From a virus, in the IMG/VR virus record IMGVR_UViG_3300025853_000029, positions 1 to 30,821 of that record: 30,821 nt of DNA, one strand, 5' to 3'. Of this stretch, positions 8,197 through 16,441 are shown in pieces. How positions within the stretch are numbered: the stretch's first letter is position 1; every line of letters begins with the position of its first letter. A program made the position numbers and the translations under genes. The notes under the pieces were generated by a model. The model was not told where the DNA came from and searched no databases. It saw only the letters and a list, made by a program, of their open reading frames with translations.

Positions 8197-8210
8197 ATAT
8201 AAATAACTAG
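8194..8210 (-). promoter_or_regulatory. Leader motif TAGTTATTTATATATG (copy 2 of 3)
   Basis: This is the second member of the CAGTTACTTATATATG set and runs into the ATG at 8196. The 63-base gap before it, between protease and scaffold, is the only spacer in this part of the operon. That makes it a candidate promoter for the head genes. Confidence 0.5.
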
Positions 8211-8259
8211 CTTGTTAATAGTTGTTTGATTTTTGATCAGTCTTTTTTTTATTCTTGCG

Positions 8260-9456
8260 TTAGTCTTGTAATCTTTCGATTGCATCATACCATAGATTTG
8301 CAGAACGGCTAGTCTCACCGGAATCTTTCATAATATCATCGATTTGAGAAATTAATTTTGCCGGAGCTCCTAATTCTTTTGCTTCTTTTTTTAAAGATTC
8401 AAGCATAGCATATGCTTGACCTGCTAACTTTTCTGCTCTCTTAAAAGAGTTGATTGTAGTTTTTACTTGACTAACAGCTTTGTTGTATGTCTTTTCAGCT
8501 TGTTCATACTTTCCAAAGGCATCGTTTACTTTGTTCATTTCAACTTTTTGTGAACTGGCCTCAAGTTTTCCTAACTCCTTTAATTTAGCACTCGACCAAC
8601 GGAGACCGGCCTTGCCTCCCCATAGCAAGTAGCTAATGGTTCCGCAGGCTTCCGTATCTCCTTCTTGGTAGTATTCTTCTGCTCTCGATAAGTAGCTGTA
8701 CATTCTCTTTATGGTCTCTACTGTGATAGGTTCTTTTTGTGCTAGCTGCTGCGCTCTAATTTTTCCGACCTGCGTTGCACACTTGTTGTTTACCTTTTCA
8801 TTCAGCTCGATGCCTCGTTTCGCATTGTTGCTCACGGCATCCGGGTAGTCGCTGTAGCTCTCCAAGTTCTCTTTTTGTAGCTCCTCACGGATATATTCTA
8901 GCATCTCCTCTGCTTCTGCTTCAGGATCTACTTGTGTTCCCATATTGACCTTGTCTGCAAAGTAACCTTCGATTGAGAATCCTTTTACTTTGCCAGTGGA
9001 GACGTACTTGTCCCATACCTCGTCATTATAGACCTTCATTGATACCATCCAGGTCCCTTCAGGATGATCCATTCCATATGCACGGCTCTTATCTTGCTCT
9101 CCTTCTACGATCCAAGATTCTACAACACTCAATCCTTGTAAGTCGATTTGGTGTTCTAGGGTACTCTTGTTTTGATTGCCTTTTGTGAGGAACATTTCAC
9201 TGACCTTTCTGATCGTATCCTTGCTGAAGTAGATGTAGTATTCATCTTCTCCGTTTTTCCGGTAGATAGTTTTGTTTGGAATCAGTGCCGGTCCCATCAG
9301 GATGCGCTTCTCCGCATCCACTTGGGCTAGTTGTATTTCCTGGTCCTTACTTAATTTTACGAAGTTCTCTTCTATTGCCGGATATTCTACAATAGAGATT
9401 GCCTGCACTCCGGCTAGCATTTCTTCTTCATCTAGGATTAATTCTACGATTCTCAT
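8260..9456 (-). CDS. Prohead protease (XkdF / Peptidase_S78_2-like) with extra domains
   Basis: A 398-residue, three-part protein. Residues about 50-170 resemble the XkdF-like putative serine protease: ILMGPALIPNKTIYRK, FSKDTIRKVSEMFL, LEHQ (H102), and VKGFSIEGYF (S161); these are candidate catalytic His and Ser. Residues about 203-296 hold a domain I have seen after other phage head proteases: YPDAVSNNAKRGIELNEKV, ATQVGKIRAQQLA, CGTISYLLWGGKAGLRWS. Its function is unknown. Residues about 300-398 are a helical tail starting ASSQKVEMNKVNDAF that resembles paralogues A and B downstream; its DNA is AT-richer by eye. The start overlaps the tape-measure stop (ATGA). Confidence 0.75.
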   Translation of the reverse strand: MRIVELILDEEEMLAGVQAISIVEYPAIEENFVKLSKDQEIQLAQVDAEKRILMGPALIPNKTIYRKNGEDEYYIYFSKDTIRKVSEMFLTKGNQNKSTLEHQIDLQGLSVVESWIVEGEQDKSRAYGMDHPEGTWMVSMKVYNDEVWDKYVSTGKVKGFSIEGYFADKVNMGTQVDPEAEAEEMLEYIREELQKENLESYSDYPDAVSNNAKRGIELNEKVNNKCATQVGKIRAQQLAQKEPITVETIKRMYSYLSRAEEYYQEGDTEACGTISYLLWGGKAGLRWSSAKLKELGKLEASSQKVEMNKVNDAFGKYEQAEKTYNKAVSQVKTTINSFKRAEKLAGQAYAMLESLKKEAKELGAPAKLISQIDDIMKDSGETSRSANLWYDAIERLQD

Positions 9457-11348
9457 ATCGATGCTGTTTTTATTCTTTTTCTATCTAGTTCTTGTTGTGT
9501 TGAAACGTCTCCTCCTACTACGTATGCACGTAGTGGCTGTCTTTCCGCTTGTATACTTTGTGCAAGTTGGTTAATTCCACTCGTTCCCACAACATTAAAT
9601 TGTGGAGTGACTGGCCTTCCTCCTCCGGATCCTCCTGGAGAAGTGGTGCTTGGTGTGGATCCTCCGTTGAATTGTTGGCTCTGTATCTGTTTGAGCTTTG
9701 CAATACCAAATGCAGTTGCTAGACCGGCTTGAATAGCCGGGTACGCAGGAAGGATTGCTGTCAGTGGACTCTTTTGTGCTGTAGTATATGCGTTTTGTGC
9801 ACCTTCTATTGTACTTATCACTGTGTTGGCTGCTGATAGTGCTTTTTGCACCTGGAAGGCTCTTCTCTGTTGCTTTTCACTGTCTCCTGCAAAGGCTTCC
9901 GACAATGCACCGATAGCATCTAGGCTCATCTTGGTCAATGCTATAGCATCTGCTCTAGTTTGCTCCTGATTTGCTCGTTTCTCCTCCTCTGTCTCGTAGT
10001 CTATTCTCTTGCTTTCTGATGCGTACTCTTTTTCGAGGAGTAACCTCTCGTCTAGTAGTTCCTGGTAACGTGCAGTGCCCTCTTTTGTGAGGGCTAGCTC
10101 GTCTTCTATGATACTTACTCTTGAGTTCTTGGTTTCTTCTGCAAGTTGCTTCTCTAGCTCTAGTCTTTTGAGTACATTCTCTTCTTGATCTATCGCAGCT
10201 TGTTTCTCTATCTCATTGGCTTCTATGGACGCTTCTTGTTTGGCCCTTTGTATTTCTAGGATCTCACGTTCTAGTGCTTCTTCGTTAGATAGTTGCTCGG
10301 ACTTGAATCCTGCGATTTGAGCCTCTACTGCTACTAGCTCGTTCTGTGCATCTATGAGCTCTCGTTGAAACTCTACGTTCTTCTCATCAAGAGCTGCATT
10401 GGCTTGGGCCTGCTTTAGCCTGATGTTTGCATTGGCTAGCATTGCCTTTTCTTGTTCTTCTAATACTTTCCCAAGATCCTGGTTGGCTTTGATTCTTTCT
10501 GCAATAGAGTTCCTTTCATCGTCTCGGACCTGACGCAGTTGTTCTGCTTGCAGGTCGTACTTCTCTATCAGGCCCTGGTTAATTACATCAGCGAGCTCTG
10601 CTTGCTTATTGAGTTCCGTCATTGCAGTGGCAGCTTCAAACGTCTTCTTGGTATACTCTCCTACTGATCCTGCTACCTTCTTTGTAGTGTCTACGATCTT
10701 ATCAAGAGAACCATCTACTCCGGTGAACATATCAACAGCCTCCTTACCTGCGTTCTTCACGTCTTCTAGTGCTCCGGTAAAGTCACCACTGAATACTTTC
10801 TTCACTGCACTTGCTATGAAGCCTAGTGTATCGAGCATTGAGTTGAACCTCTCTATAAGATTATCCTTTATTGCATTTGCAAAGGATATAAGACTCTCCT
10901 TGGGGTTCTCAAAGATATCCTTGAAGAATCCAGTGATGTTACCGATGTTTCCTTCTATGAACTTTACGAAGTCGCTGAAGGCAATCTGCAGGAAGTTAAA
11001 TGCTGTGTTGAATAGGTCAACGACTCTTTGGTTGTTGTTGAATAGATCATATAGAATCTCCATTGCCTTCTCCACTAGGAAGATGATTCCGGAGGCCTTA
11101 CCTATATTTCCAAATGCTTTGGATAGCTTTCCTACTCCTTTTGCGCTATCGGATGCTGCATCTTCTATACTTTCAACACTATCCTTGGTTTCATCCATTC
11201 TCTTGTTGACATCACCAAGGCCCTTATCGAGGCCTTGGGACATATCCTGAATAGCATCCTTCAGTTCGTTGATTGCATCTACCAAGTCATTGGTAGTCTT
11301 TTCCGCATTCGATTCTACGTCTATCGTTACCGTTTCCTTAATAGCCAT
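9453..11348 (-). CDS. Tape measure protein
   Basis: A 631-residue helical protein. Residues about 1-75 are charged coiled coil. Hydrophobic stretches follow (ASGIIFLVEKAMEILYDLF and ITGFFKDIFENPKESLISFA). Residues about 240-470 form a long Glu/Lys/Gln-rich coiled coil. The end is a membrane-like Ala/Leu segment (SPLTAILPAYPAIQAGLATA) and a Gly/Ser/Pro linker. This layout fits a tail ruler protein. At about 0.15 nm per residue, the length relation known for tape measures predicts a tail near 95 nm. It overlaps a 43-codon gene upstream and the protease downstream (ATGA). Confidence 0.82.
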   Translation of the reverse strand: MAIKETVTIDVESNAEKTTNDLVDAINELKDAIQDMSQGLDKGLGDVNKRMDETKDSVESIEDAASDSAKGVGKLSKAFGNIGKASGIIFLVEKAMEILYDLFNNNQRVVDLFNTAFNFLQIAFSDFVKFIEGNIGNITGFFKDIFENPKESLISFANAIKDNLIERFNSMLDTLGFIASAVKKVFSGDFTGALEDVKNAGKEAVDMFTGVDGSLDKIVDTTKKVAGSVGEYTKKTFEAATAMTELNKQAELADVINQGLIEKYDLQAEQLRQVRDDERNSIAERIKANQDLGKVLEEQEKAMLANANIRLKQAQANAALDEKNVEFQRELIDAQNELVAVEAQIAGFKSEQLSNEEALEREILEIQRAKQEASIEANEIEKQAAIDQEENVLKRLELEKQLAEETKNSRVSIIEDELALTKEGTARYQELLDERLLLEKEYASESKRIDYETEEEKRANQEQTRADAIALTKMSLDAIGALSEAFAGDSEKQQRRAFQVQKALSAANTVISTIEGAQNAYTTAQKSPLTAILPAYPAIQAGLATAFGIAKLKQIQSQQFNGGSTPSTTSPGGSGGGRPVTPQFNVVGTSGINQLAQSIQAERQPLRAYVVGGDVSTQQELDRKRIKTASI

Positions 11349-11469
11349 TCTTCAGTTTCTTTAGAAATTGTTTCCAGTTCTGTGGTTCTTCGTACTTGCC
11401 TTTGGCGATTGCTATGTTCTCTGTTGTAGCTTCTGCATCAGGCAGCATCTCTAATATCTGCTTTATCAT
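11338..11469 (-). CDS. Small protein, 43 aa, before tape measure
   Basis: The protein begins MIKQILEMLPDAEATTENIA and ends QFLKKLKNGY. The start overlaps the stop of the 673-aa gene (ATGA at 11469-11466), and the stop lies 11 bases inside the tape measure gene. It therefore fills an otherwise empty slot with double overlaps, typical of real phage genes. No family is recognised. It might be a small tail-assembly factor. Confidence 0.65.
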   Translation of the reverse strand: MIKQILEMLPDAEATTENIAIAKGKYEEPQNWKQFLKKLKNGY

Positions 11470-13487
11470 ACGTCATTGAGTAATTCTAGCTTCGCCTCTC
11501 CAGTGGTTAGGTTTAGCGATATGTTATTGATCACGTAGTTCCTTTGTTCAATTGTGAGCTTATCGTTTAGCTTCAGGTTTATCATTACTGCTAGTGGCAT
11601 TTGAGCTTTGTAGGTAAACTTTCTTCTACTGGTATCGTAGAGGTCCGTAATGTAGTCTTTCCAATAGGTATCGTATAAACCTTCACTAAATGTCACTCTA
11701 ATGTAAGGATCAATCTCTGATCCAAAATTCAAGGTTTTGGTGACGTCCGGTGCTGTGAGAGCATTGACATTGCTCGGCAAGTGATATGATGTTACCTCAA
11801 CTTCTGTAGGGTTATTTCCACTTGGAATGTAAGCGAATGATTCTCCTGAAGTAACTTGACCGGCAAGATAGAAAATAAGAGGTGATCCGATATAAGGCTC
11901 TAGCTCTCTTGTTACACTCCTGCCTATACCTATAGTTGTTAGTGATCCATCGTGTTGATCCGATAGTCTTTCGAAGAGCATATGGTCATAGCCCACTTCA
12001 ACATCAAGCTCTTCACCATCGAAGGTGAAGTCGGCTCGTAAATCACCATAGCCAATGTCATTCTGTAATCTATACTGTTCACCTAGGATTGCTTCTGTTT
12101 TATTGTATTCAAAATTGATTCTACGATATAGCTGTGGTTTAGCAATATCGACCTCCTGCGTATCAATGTATTCCGTGACTTCGTGTGTTGTGCCTTCTCC
12201 ATACCAATCATCTAGAGGTTCTATGTCATATTTGTTTTCATCTGTTGGCACGATTACTAGGTTGAACGTCTTTACAAGGTTGCTTATAAAATCGCTAACC
12301 TTTTGCTCGGGCAGTTGGTCTGCAATAAACACCTTCCGTGTTACAGATTGGCTTGTAGATCTTGAGACATCAACAATGGTCTTGTATGTTCCGTCAAAGT
12401 AATCAATGTCTAAATCTATCGTGTTTATCGTTATTGGGCTTCCGTTCCAATCATCGGGAACGGATATCCTAAAGTCTATCACATCTCCAAACTGAACCTC
12501 TCCCAATCGTACAAACTGACCGGTTACATCACCACTATGTGGTCTGCTTGTTCGCATCTCTCCGTTTACAAATGCTTGTATCTTGTAGTCCGAGGTTGAT
12601 GTGATATCGTAGCTGTAACCTATGATGTGCTGTCCCGCAACATTAGTCCAATTCGTATTGTCTATCGTTAGGCTATGGCTTGATAAGTCCCAATTACTAT
12701 TTGTCGCTGAAGTAAACTGAATAAGTGTCGGTGTGAACCCAAACTCTTGGTCTTTGAACATATATCCGGCTCTCCTATGACACCACATAAACAACTTACC
12801 AAAGTCAGCCGTTGCAAAGAAATCGCTATCAAAGGTTACATCATACTTGGTCTCAATAGCATCTATAATCTTTTGCAGTTTGACTGCCGGTTTAAGGTCG
12901 TAAAAAAACACTCCGTGTTCATTGTGTCCGGAATGGTAGGATATGTTCTCGGGTTCGTGGTCGCTTCCGCTACTATTGTAGTACCAAGTGCGAACCGGAG
13001 ATATCAATGGGTAGATTACAGCATCTCCCGTACCGGCTACATAATTAACAAGCCCATTGATAAGATTCGTGTCGTTGTATGTATGATCTTGTGCTGATAG
13101 GTCCAGGTCGTTCAACGTGTCTTCTCCAAACAAGTCCTTCAGGGCCGTTGTATTGCTGTAGAATCCTACCTGGTATGCATACGTATTACCCGAGCGTAGT
13201 TGGACGCTCTCGAGCTCTAACACTCCGCTTTTGTAGAGGTTGTTGTTTATCTCTATGAATGCATCTACTCGGAGGCTTGCATCAAAGCCTCCGCTTATAT
13301 CCACATTGTAGTAGTGCTTGAATATCTTGTTGTTTGACTTGCTTGCCGGTAGCGTAAACTGCTTTGTGAAGTCACCAAAGACTTTAGAGATATCATTGAT
13401 GTTCTGCACACTCAAGTTCATCTCTATTGCCTCGTCTTTGAAGAGATCGGCTTTTTGTCCGTCTATGTAGAGGTCTACTTTATACAT
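11466..13487 (-). CDS. Large tail / baseplate-type structural protein
   Basis: A 673-residue, beta-rich protein opening MYKVDLYIDGQKADLFKDEA, with INDISKVFGDFTKQFTLPAS at about residues 31-50. I recognise this N-terminal pattern from tail-tip or baseplate-like proteins of Bacteroidota phages, where it lies near the tape measure. Later parts include QKVSDFISNLVKTFNLVIVP (about residues 395-414) and a C-terminal NDKLTIEQRNYVINNISLNL. The start is inside the last eight bases of the previous gene. It is probably a tail-tip or distal-tail protein; the precise role cannot be read here. Confidence 0.65.
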   Translation of the reverse strand: MYKVDLYIDGQKADLFKDEAIEMNLSVQNINDISKVFGDFTKQFTLPASKSNNKIFKHYYNVDISGGFDASLRVDAFIEINNNLYKSGVLELESVQLRSGNTYAYQVGFYSNTTALKDLFGEDTLNDLDLSAQDHTYNDTNLINGLVNYVAGTGDAVIYPLISPVRTWYYNSSGSDHEPENISYHSGHNEHGVFFYDLKPAVKLQKIIDAIETKYDVTFDSDFFATADFGKLFMWCHRRAGYMFKDQEFGFTPTLIQFTSATNSNWDLSSHSLTIDNTNWTNVAGQHIIGYSYDITSTSDYKIQAFVNGEMRTSRPHSGDVTGQFVRLGEVQFGDVIDFRISVPDDWNGSPITINTIDLDIDYFDGTYKTIVDVSRSTSQSVTRKVFIADQLPEQKVSDFISNLVKTFNLVIVPTDENKYDIEPLDDWYGEGTTHEVTEYIDTQEVDIAKPQLYRRINFEYNKTEAILGEQYRLQNDIGYGDLRADFTFDGEELDVEVGYDHMLFERLSDQHDGSLTTIGIGRSVTRELEPYIGSPLIFYLAGQVTSGESFAYIPSGNNPTEVEVTSYHLPSNVNALTAPDVTKTLNFGSEIDPYIRVTFSEGLYDTYWKDYITDLYDTSRRKFTYKAQMPLAVMINLKLNDKLTIEQRNYVINNISLNLTTGEAKLELLNDV

Positions 13488-14691
13488 ATCTCGTATCGAA
13501 TGCTTCTTCTACCTGGATCGTGTAGTTAATGGTTTTCTCGTTGATTGCTTTTTGCAACCTTGCCGAGCTGCTCACTACATTCACCGGCTTCGTATCTAAC
13601 ATCACTCTCTCACTTATGAGAAGTTGCTTTATTGCTTCTTTATGATCTTCAGATACCCATCCGGTGTTCAGTGTGGTCCGTACTCTTCCGTTTGTGTTGA
13701 ACTTCTTGTATTGTTCTATGTCGGTGTCGTAGGAGACACCGCTATAGGCTACCGTCAGGTTTGACTTTCTAAACTGTTCAGATGTCACCTCTAGATCATC
13801 ATCGCTTCTTTTGAAGAAGTTTAAGAATTCCCAGGTGCCATACTTATTCAGGAATCGTATTGTCTGTGTTGTGTATTTCGGCTCACACTGTTTGATTACT
13901 TTTAGTGTTGCTACTTCTGCAGCTAGGCTGTCCAGTAGCACTATTTCCCATTCATCTTGATTGATCGGTCTGTCTGATGCTGCTCCGGAGTATCCATCGC
14001 TTGTTAGATAAGAGTTGAGGCTCTTTGGTCCTACTGGCAGTCTTGTAATTTGGTTTTCAGGCTGTGCGTTGCCGTGTCTTGACGTTATGTCAAACGTGTG
14101 TTTGAGTACTCCTCCTACTTTGTATCCTACCTCATCTATGGTCTCCGAATCTTTTTCTCCTAGGTATGTAGATACCATTTCGTATCCGTCTGTTTGCACA
14201 TAGACTGTTGAGGTGCTGTTAAGATATCCGTCTGTTGCTGCTGCGTTTGCTCCGTCTTCATATTCGTGATATCCATCACTCACGGCAAAAGTTGCAGAGC
14301 TACCGGTAACATTTGTTATAACCGTTGGCGTAGATACCGAGTAGTAGTTGAGGCTGTAGTCTATATCTACCCATACAACATTCGTGTCTCTCTCTCCTAC
14401 CGGAGCTCCTCTTGTGATGCTCGTATCAAAGACTCCTCCTAGCTCTTCTCTTACCATCGGTGCAATATCAAATGCCACCTGGAATGTATCACCGGAGGTA
14501 TGTGATACAAACTTATCTCTGAATAGTGTATAGTCAGGATTGCTTGGTCTACTGCTGTAGGATCCACTCCATACAAATATTTCTATCGATACATCTACTG
14601 GAGCATCTACTGTCTCTGCTGCTTCTGCAACGGTTATATATATTGGGCTTCTTGCTCCTACTAAATCTGTCGGTGCTACTATTTGTGCCAT
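13480..14691 (-). CDS. Tail structural protein with DGY repeats
   Basis: A 403-residue, beta-rich protein. The C-terminal half carries CEPKYTTQTIRFLNKYGTWE followed by FLNFFKRSDDDLEVTSEQF (about residues 269-307), a segment I know from Bacteroidota phage virion proteins. The middle shows four (S/T)DGY units: SDGYHEY, TDGYLNS, TDGYEMV and SDGYSGA. It starts in a one-base overlap with the neck-protein stop. It is probably a tail or baseplate component acting with the next two genes. No enzyme motif is seen. Confidence 0.62.
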   Translation of the reverse strand: MAQIVAPTDLVGARSPIYITVAEAAETVDAPVDVSIEIFVWSGSYSSRPSNPDYTLFRDKFVSHTSGDTFQVAFDIAPMVREELGGVFDTSITRGAPVGERDTNVVWVDIDYSLNYYSVSTPTVITNVTGSSATFAVSDGYHEYEDGANAAATDGYLNSTSTVYVQTDGYEMVSTYLGEKDSETIDEVGYKVGGVLKHTFDITSRHGNAQPENQITRLPVGPKSLNSYLTSDGYSGAASDRPINQDEWEIVLLDSLAAEVATLKVIKQCEPKYTTQTIRFLNKYGTWEFLNFFKRSDDDLEVTSEQFRKSNLTVAYSGVSYDTDIEQYKKFNTNGRVRTTLNTGWVSEDHKEAIKQLLISERVMLDTKPVNVVSSSARLQKAINEKTINYTIQVEEAFDTRYV

Positions 14692-15218
14692 TAGAATATC
14701 TGTTTAAGTGTGTGCTTCATAAAGTCTTCTATATCGAGCTTGAAGGCTCTTCTAATCTCTACCGGCATCCTCCTGAATCCTAATGTGAATGGCCTGGTGA
14801 AGAAGTAGCTAGGTTTGATACCGTCTCTGTATATCTTGTTTTGTATTGCAAAGGCTAGGGACCGTCTCTTGATAAATCTTCCTTTCTCGTCTCTTATGCT
14901 TTTGAAGCCTCTTCTTACGATCCACTTGTCCAGTGGTCCGATTGGTGGCTTCTTGTTTTTGTAGCTGTATGGAGTATTGTATTTCTTCTTGATACCACTT
15001 ACACCTTTGTCTTGGTATTCTCCGTACTCCTCCATCTTGAAGTCAAAGCTAAAGCTGATTCCTGATTGAGACGCTCTCATATCATATCCAATGGAATCGT
15101 ACAGCTTCTTGCTCACGTTCTTCTTCTTCTTGGTCAAGTTAGCTCGTGCTTGCTGCACGACATACTTGCCAAACTTATCGAAGGTCTCCTGGAGATGTTC
15201 AGGGTTAAACGCAGGCAT
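14691..15218 (-). CDS. Neck / tail completion protein (HK97 gp10-like)
   Basis: A 175-residue basic protein. The central run of Lys and Tyr (TKKKKNVSKKLYDSIGYDMR, about residues 29-48) followed by FDFKMEEYGEYQDKGVSGIK resembles the HK97 gp10 or tail-completion family, which joins the tail to the head connector. The C-terminal half has FTRPFTLGFRRMPVEIRRAF and a final helix. Position after the 157-aa gene and before large tail proteins supports this. Assignment is by pattern and context. Confidence 0.6.
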   Translation of the reverse strand: MPAFNPEHLQETFDKFGKYVVQQARANLTKKKKNVSKKLYDSIGYDMRASQSGISFSFDFKMEEYGEYQDKGVSGIKKKYNTPYSYKNKKPPIGPLDKWIVRRGFKSIRDEKGRFIKRRSLAFAIQNKIYRDGIKPSYFFTRPFTLGFRRMPVEIRRAFKLDIEDFMKHTLKQIF

Positions 15219-15678
15219 TGATTTCGCTGTTTGGTATACTTATATTAAAGGTCACGTCCCATCCGGCTAGCATATTATCGAACCTCTCTACGAATGGTTC
15301 GGCTGTTGGTGCTCCTTCTATTTGATACTTGTCGCTGAAGATTGTACCTCTGCTCAAGCTAGTCCATAGCTCATTGGCTGCTCCGAGCATTGCGTTGTGA
15401 ACGTCCTGCTCGTTATTGTTTCCTCTGAAGAACTCTGCTGTTTCGCTTCTTGGATCGTTCTTGCTAAATTCCACGATGTCTGCAAATAGTATGCTTACGC
15501 TGAACGTTATTACGTGATCGGAGAACGTAGCGTTCTGTATGATCAGGTGAGCTAGTGGGAAGATTGTTTGCTTCGCTAGATCAACCTCTAGGAGGTCTCC
15601 AGTGGTTACGGTGTTGATTGAAGGGCTTGCAACTAATGTTGCTCGTAGCTTCTCTAGTAAGTCGTAGTATCCGGTCAT
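15205..15678 (-). CDS. Probable tail terminator / head-tail joining protein
   Basis: A 157-residue protein starting MTGYYDLLEKLRATLVASPS. A mixed alpha/beta pattern with FPLAHLIIQNATFSDHVITF and a final WDVTFNISIP fits the small alpha/beta tail-terminator type. Its ATG overlaps the stop of the -1-frame extension of the tail chaperone (ATGA at 15678-15675), not the zero-frame stop. That is independent evidence that the -1 frame is the conserved one. A role at the head-proximal tail end is inferred from gene order. Confidence 0.55.
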   Translation of the reverse strand: MTGYYDLLEKLRATLVASPSINTVTTGDLLEVDLAKQTIFPLAHLIIQNATFSDHVITFSVSILFADIVEFSKNDPRSETAEFFRGNNNEQDVHNAMLGAANELWTSLSRGTIFSDKYQIEGAPTAEPFVERFDNMLAGWDVTFNISIPNSEINACV

Positions 15679-16405
15679 TTCTTTATCATCTTCTTTTCGA
15701 GGTCTATCTTCTCTTTTTCAAATTCCAAGTACATCAGTGCTTGGTGTATGGAGATCCTAGTAATGCTCTCAAACTTTGTAACGTCTCCTTGAGCGAGTGC
15801 ATATATGCTTGTGTACCATCCCCATTTCCGTCCGAAGTTTGCTCCGATGCTGTAGTCGAACTCTCCTGATCCTTCTCCAAAGATTGCAGCATAGCTATCG
15901 ATAACTCCGTTCCTAAAGTCCAAAAAAAAACCAATGCTCCGAAGACGCAGTCCATCGTTAGGTTTTTCATTGTATCGCTATACTTGTGGCTGCTCTCATA
16001 GTCTTCTATTCGATACAGCTCTTTTGCTTCACTTACGATTGGCCGGTATAGCACGGCCATCGAATTATGCATTGTTTCCCATTCTACGATTGTCGTGTCC
16101 AGGTCCACATACTCTCCGAAGGTTATATCCTCGAGGTTCGGTATAAATCCGAACTCTTTGTTCTTGATCCTGGTCCTCTGCTTTAGTTGATATTTCTCGT
16201 CAAAGTAAGAGAATAGCTTTCTGCTGATTCTCGTTACTTCTTTGAAGGGCATACTGTTCACTACGATCAGTGGCACCTTGCAGAATATCTCTATAGCCTT
16301 CTGTGCAATAAACATCTCATCGTCACTCTTGAGTGCGAGGAAACGTTGGTATTGCTCCAGGGTTATCTCGTGTAGTCCTTCCGGGATCAGGATTTCTATC
16401 TCCAT
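15675..16405 (-). CDS. Tail assembly chaperone, -1 frameshift product (gpGT-like)
   Basis: The proposed 243-residue product is 161 zero-frame codons, a -1 slip on the T9 run, then 82 codons (LDFRNGVIDSYAAIFGEG to EKEKIDLEKKMIKK). The -1 part contains GRKWGWYTSIYALAQGDVTK and FESITRISIHQALMYLEFEK, a pattern I know from tail chaperone C-termini in Bacteroidota phages. In lambda, gpG and gpGT are made by the same -1 slip and load the tape measure protein. The -1 frame ends in an ATGA overlap with the next gene. A one-base homopolymer error in the assembly would give the same picture. Confidence 0.7.
15734..16405 (-). CDS. Tail assembly chaperone, zero-frame product (gpG-like)
   Basis: The unshifted product is 223 residues. 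Residues 1-161 are shared with the frameshift form and look like a folded domain (for example LHEITLEQYQRFLALKSDDE and FGFIPNLEDITFGEYVDLDT). After the slip site the remaining 62 residues (WTLGTELSIAMLQSLEKDQE onward) are Ser/Thr/Gln-rich and overlap the conserved -1 frame. They may be simple by-product sequence. The start lies in the CAGTTACTTATATATG leader 36 bases after the large terminase gene. Confidence 0.6.
   Translation of the reverse strand: MEIEILIPEGLHEITLEQYQRFLALKSDDEMFIAQKAIEIFCKVPLIVVNSMPFKEVTRISRKLFSYFDEKYQLKQRTRIKNKEFGFIPNLEDITFGEYVDLDTTIVEWETMHNSMAVLYRPIVSEAKELYRIEDYESSHKYSDTMKNLTMDCVFGALVFFWTLGTELSIAMLQSLEKDQESSTTASEQTSDGNGDGTQAYMHSLKETLQSLRALLGSPYTKH
15922..15930 (-). other. 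Candidate -1 ribosomal slip site (T9)
   Basis: On the minus strand the zero frame reads TTG GTT TTT TTT TGG, which contains the heptamer T TTT TTT in the X XXY YYZ register. Slipping back one base keeps both tRNAs perfectly paired and continues TTG GAC TTT AGG into the conserved frame. The site falls at codons 160-161 of the chaperone gene. Confidence 0.7.
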
Positions 16406-16418
16406 ATATAAGTAACTG
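16403..16418 (-). promoter_or_regulatory. Leader motif CAGTTACTTATATATG (copy 3 of 3)
   Basis: This copy is identical over 16 bases to the one at 4668-4683 and again ends in the start codon of the downstream gene, here the tail chaperone. Confidence 0.5.
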
Positions 16419-16441
16419 ATTTTTCGTATTCTGTTTAGAAT

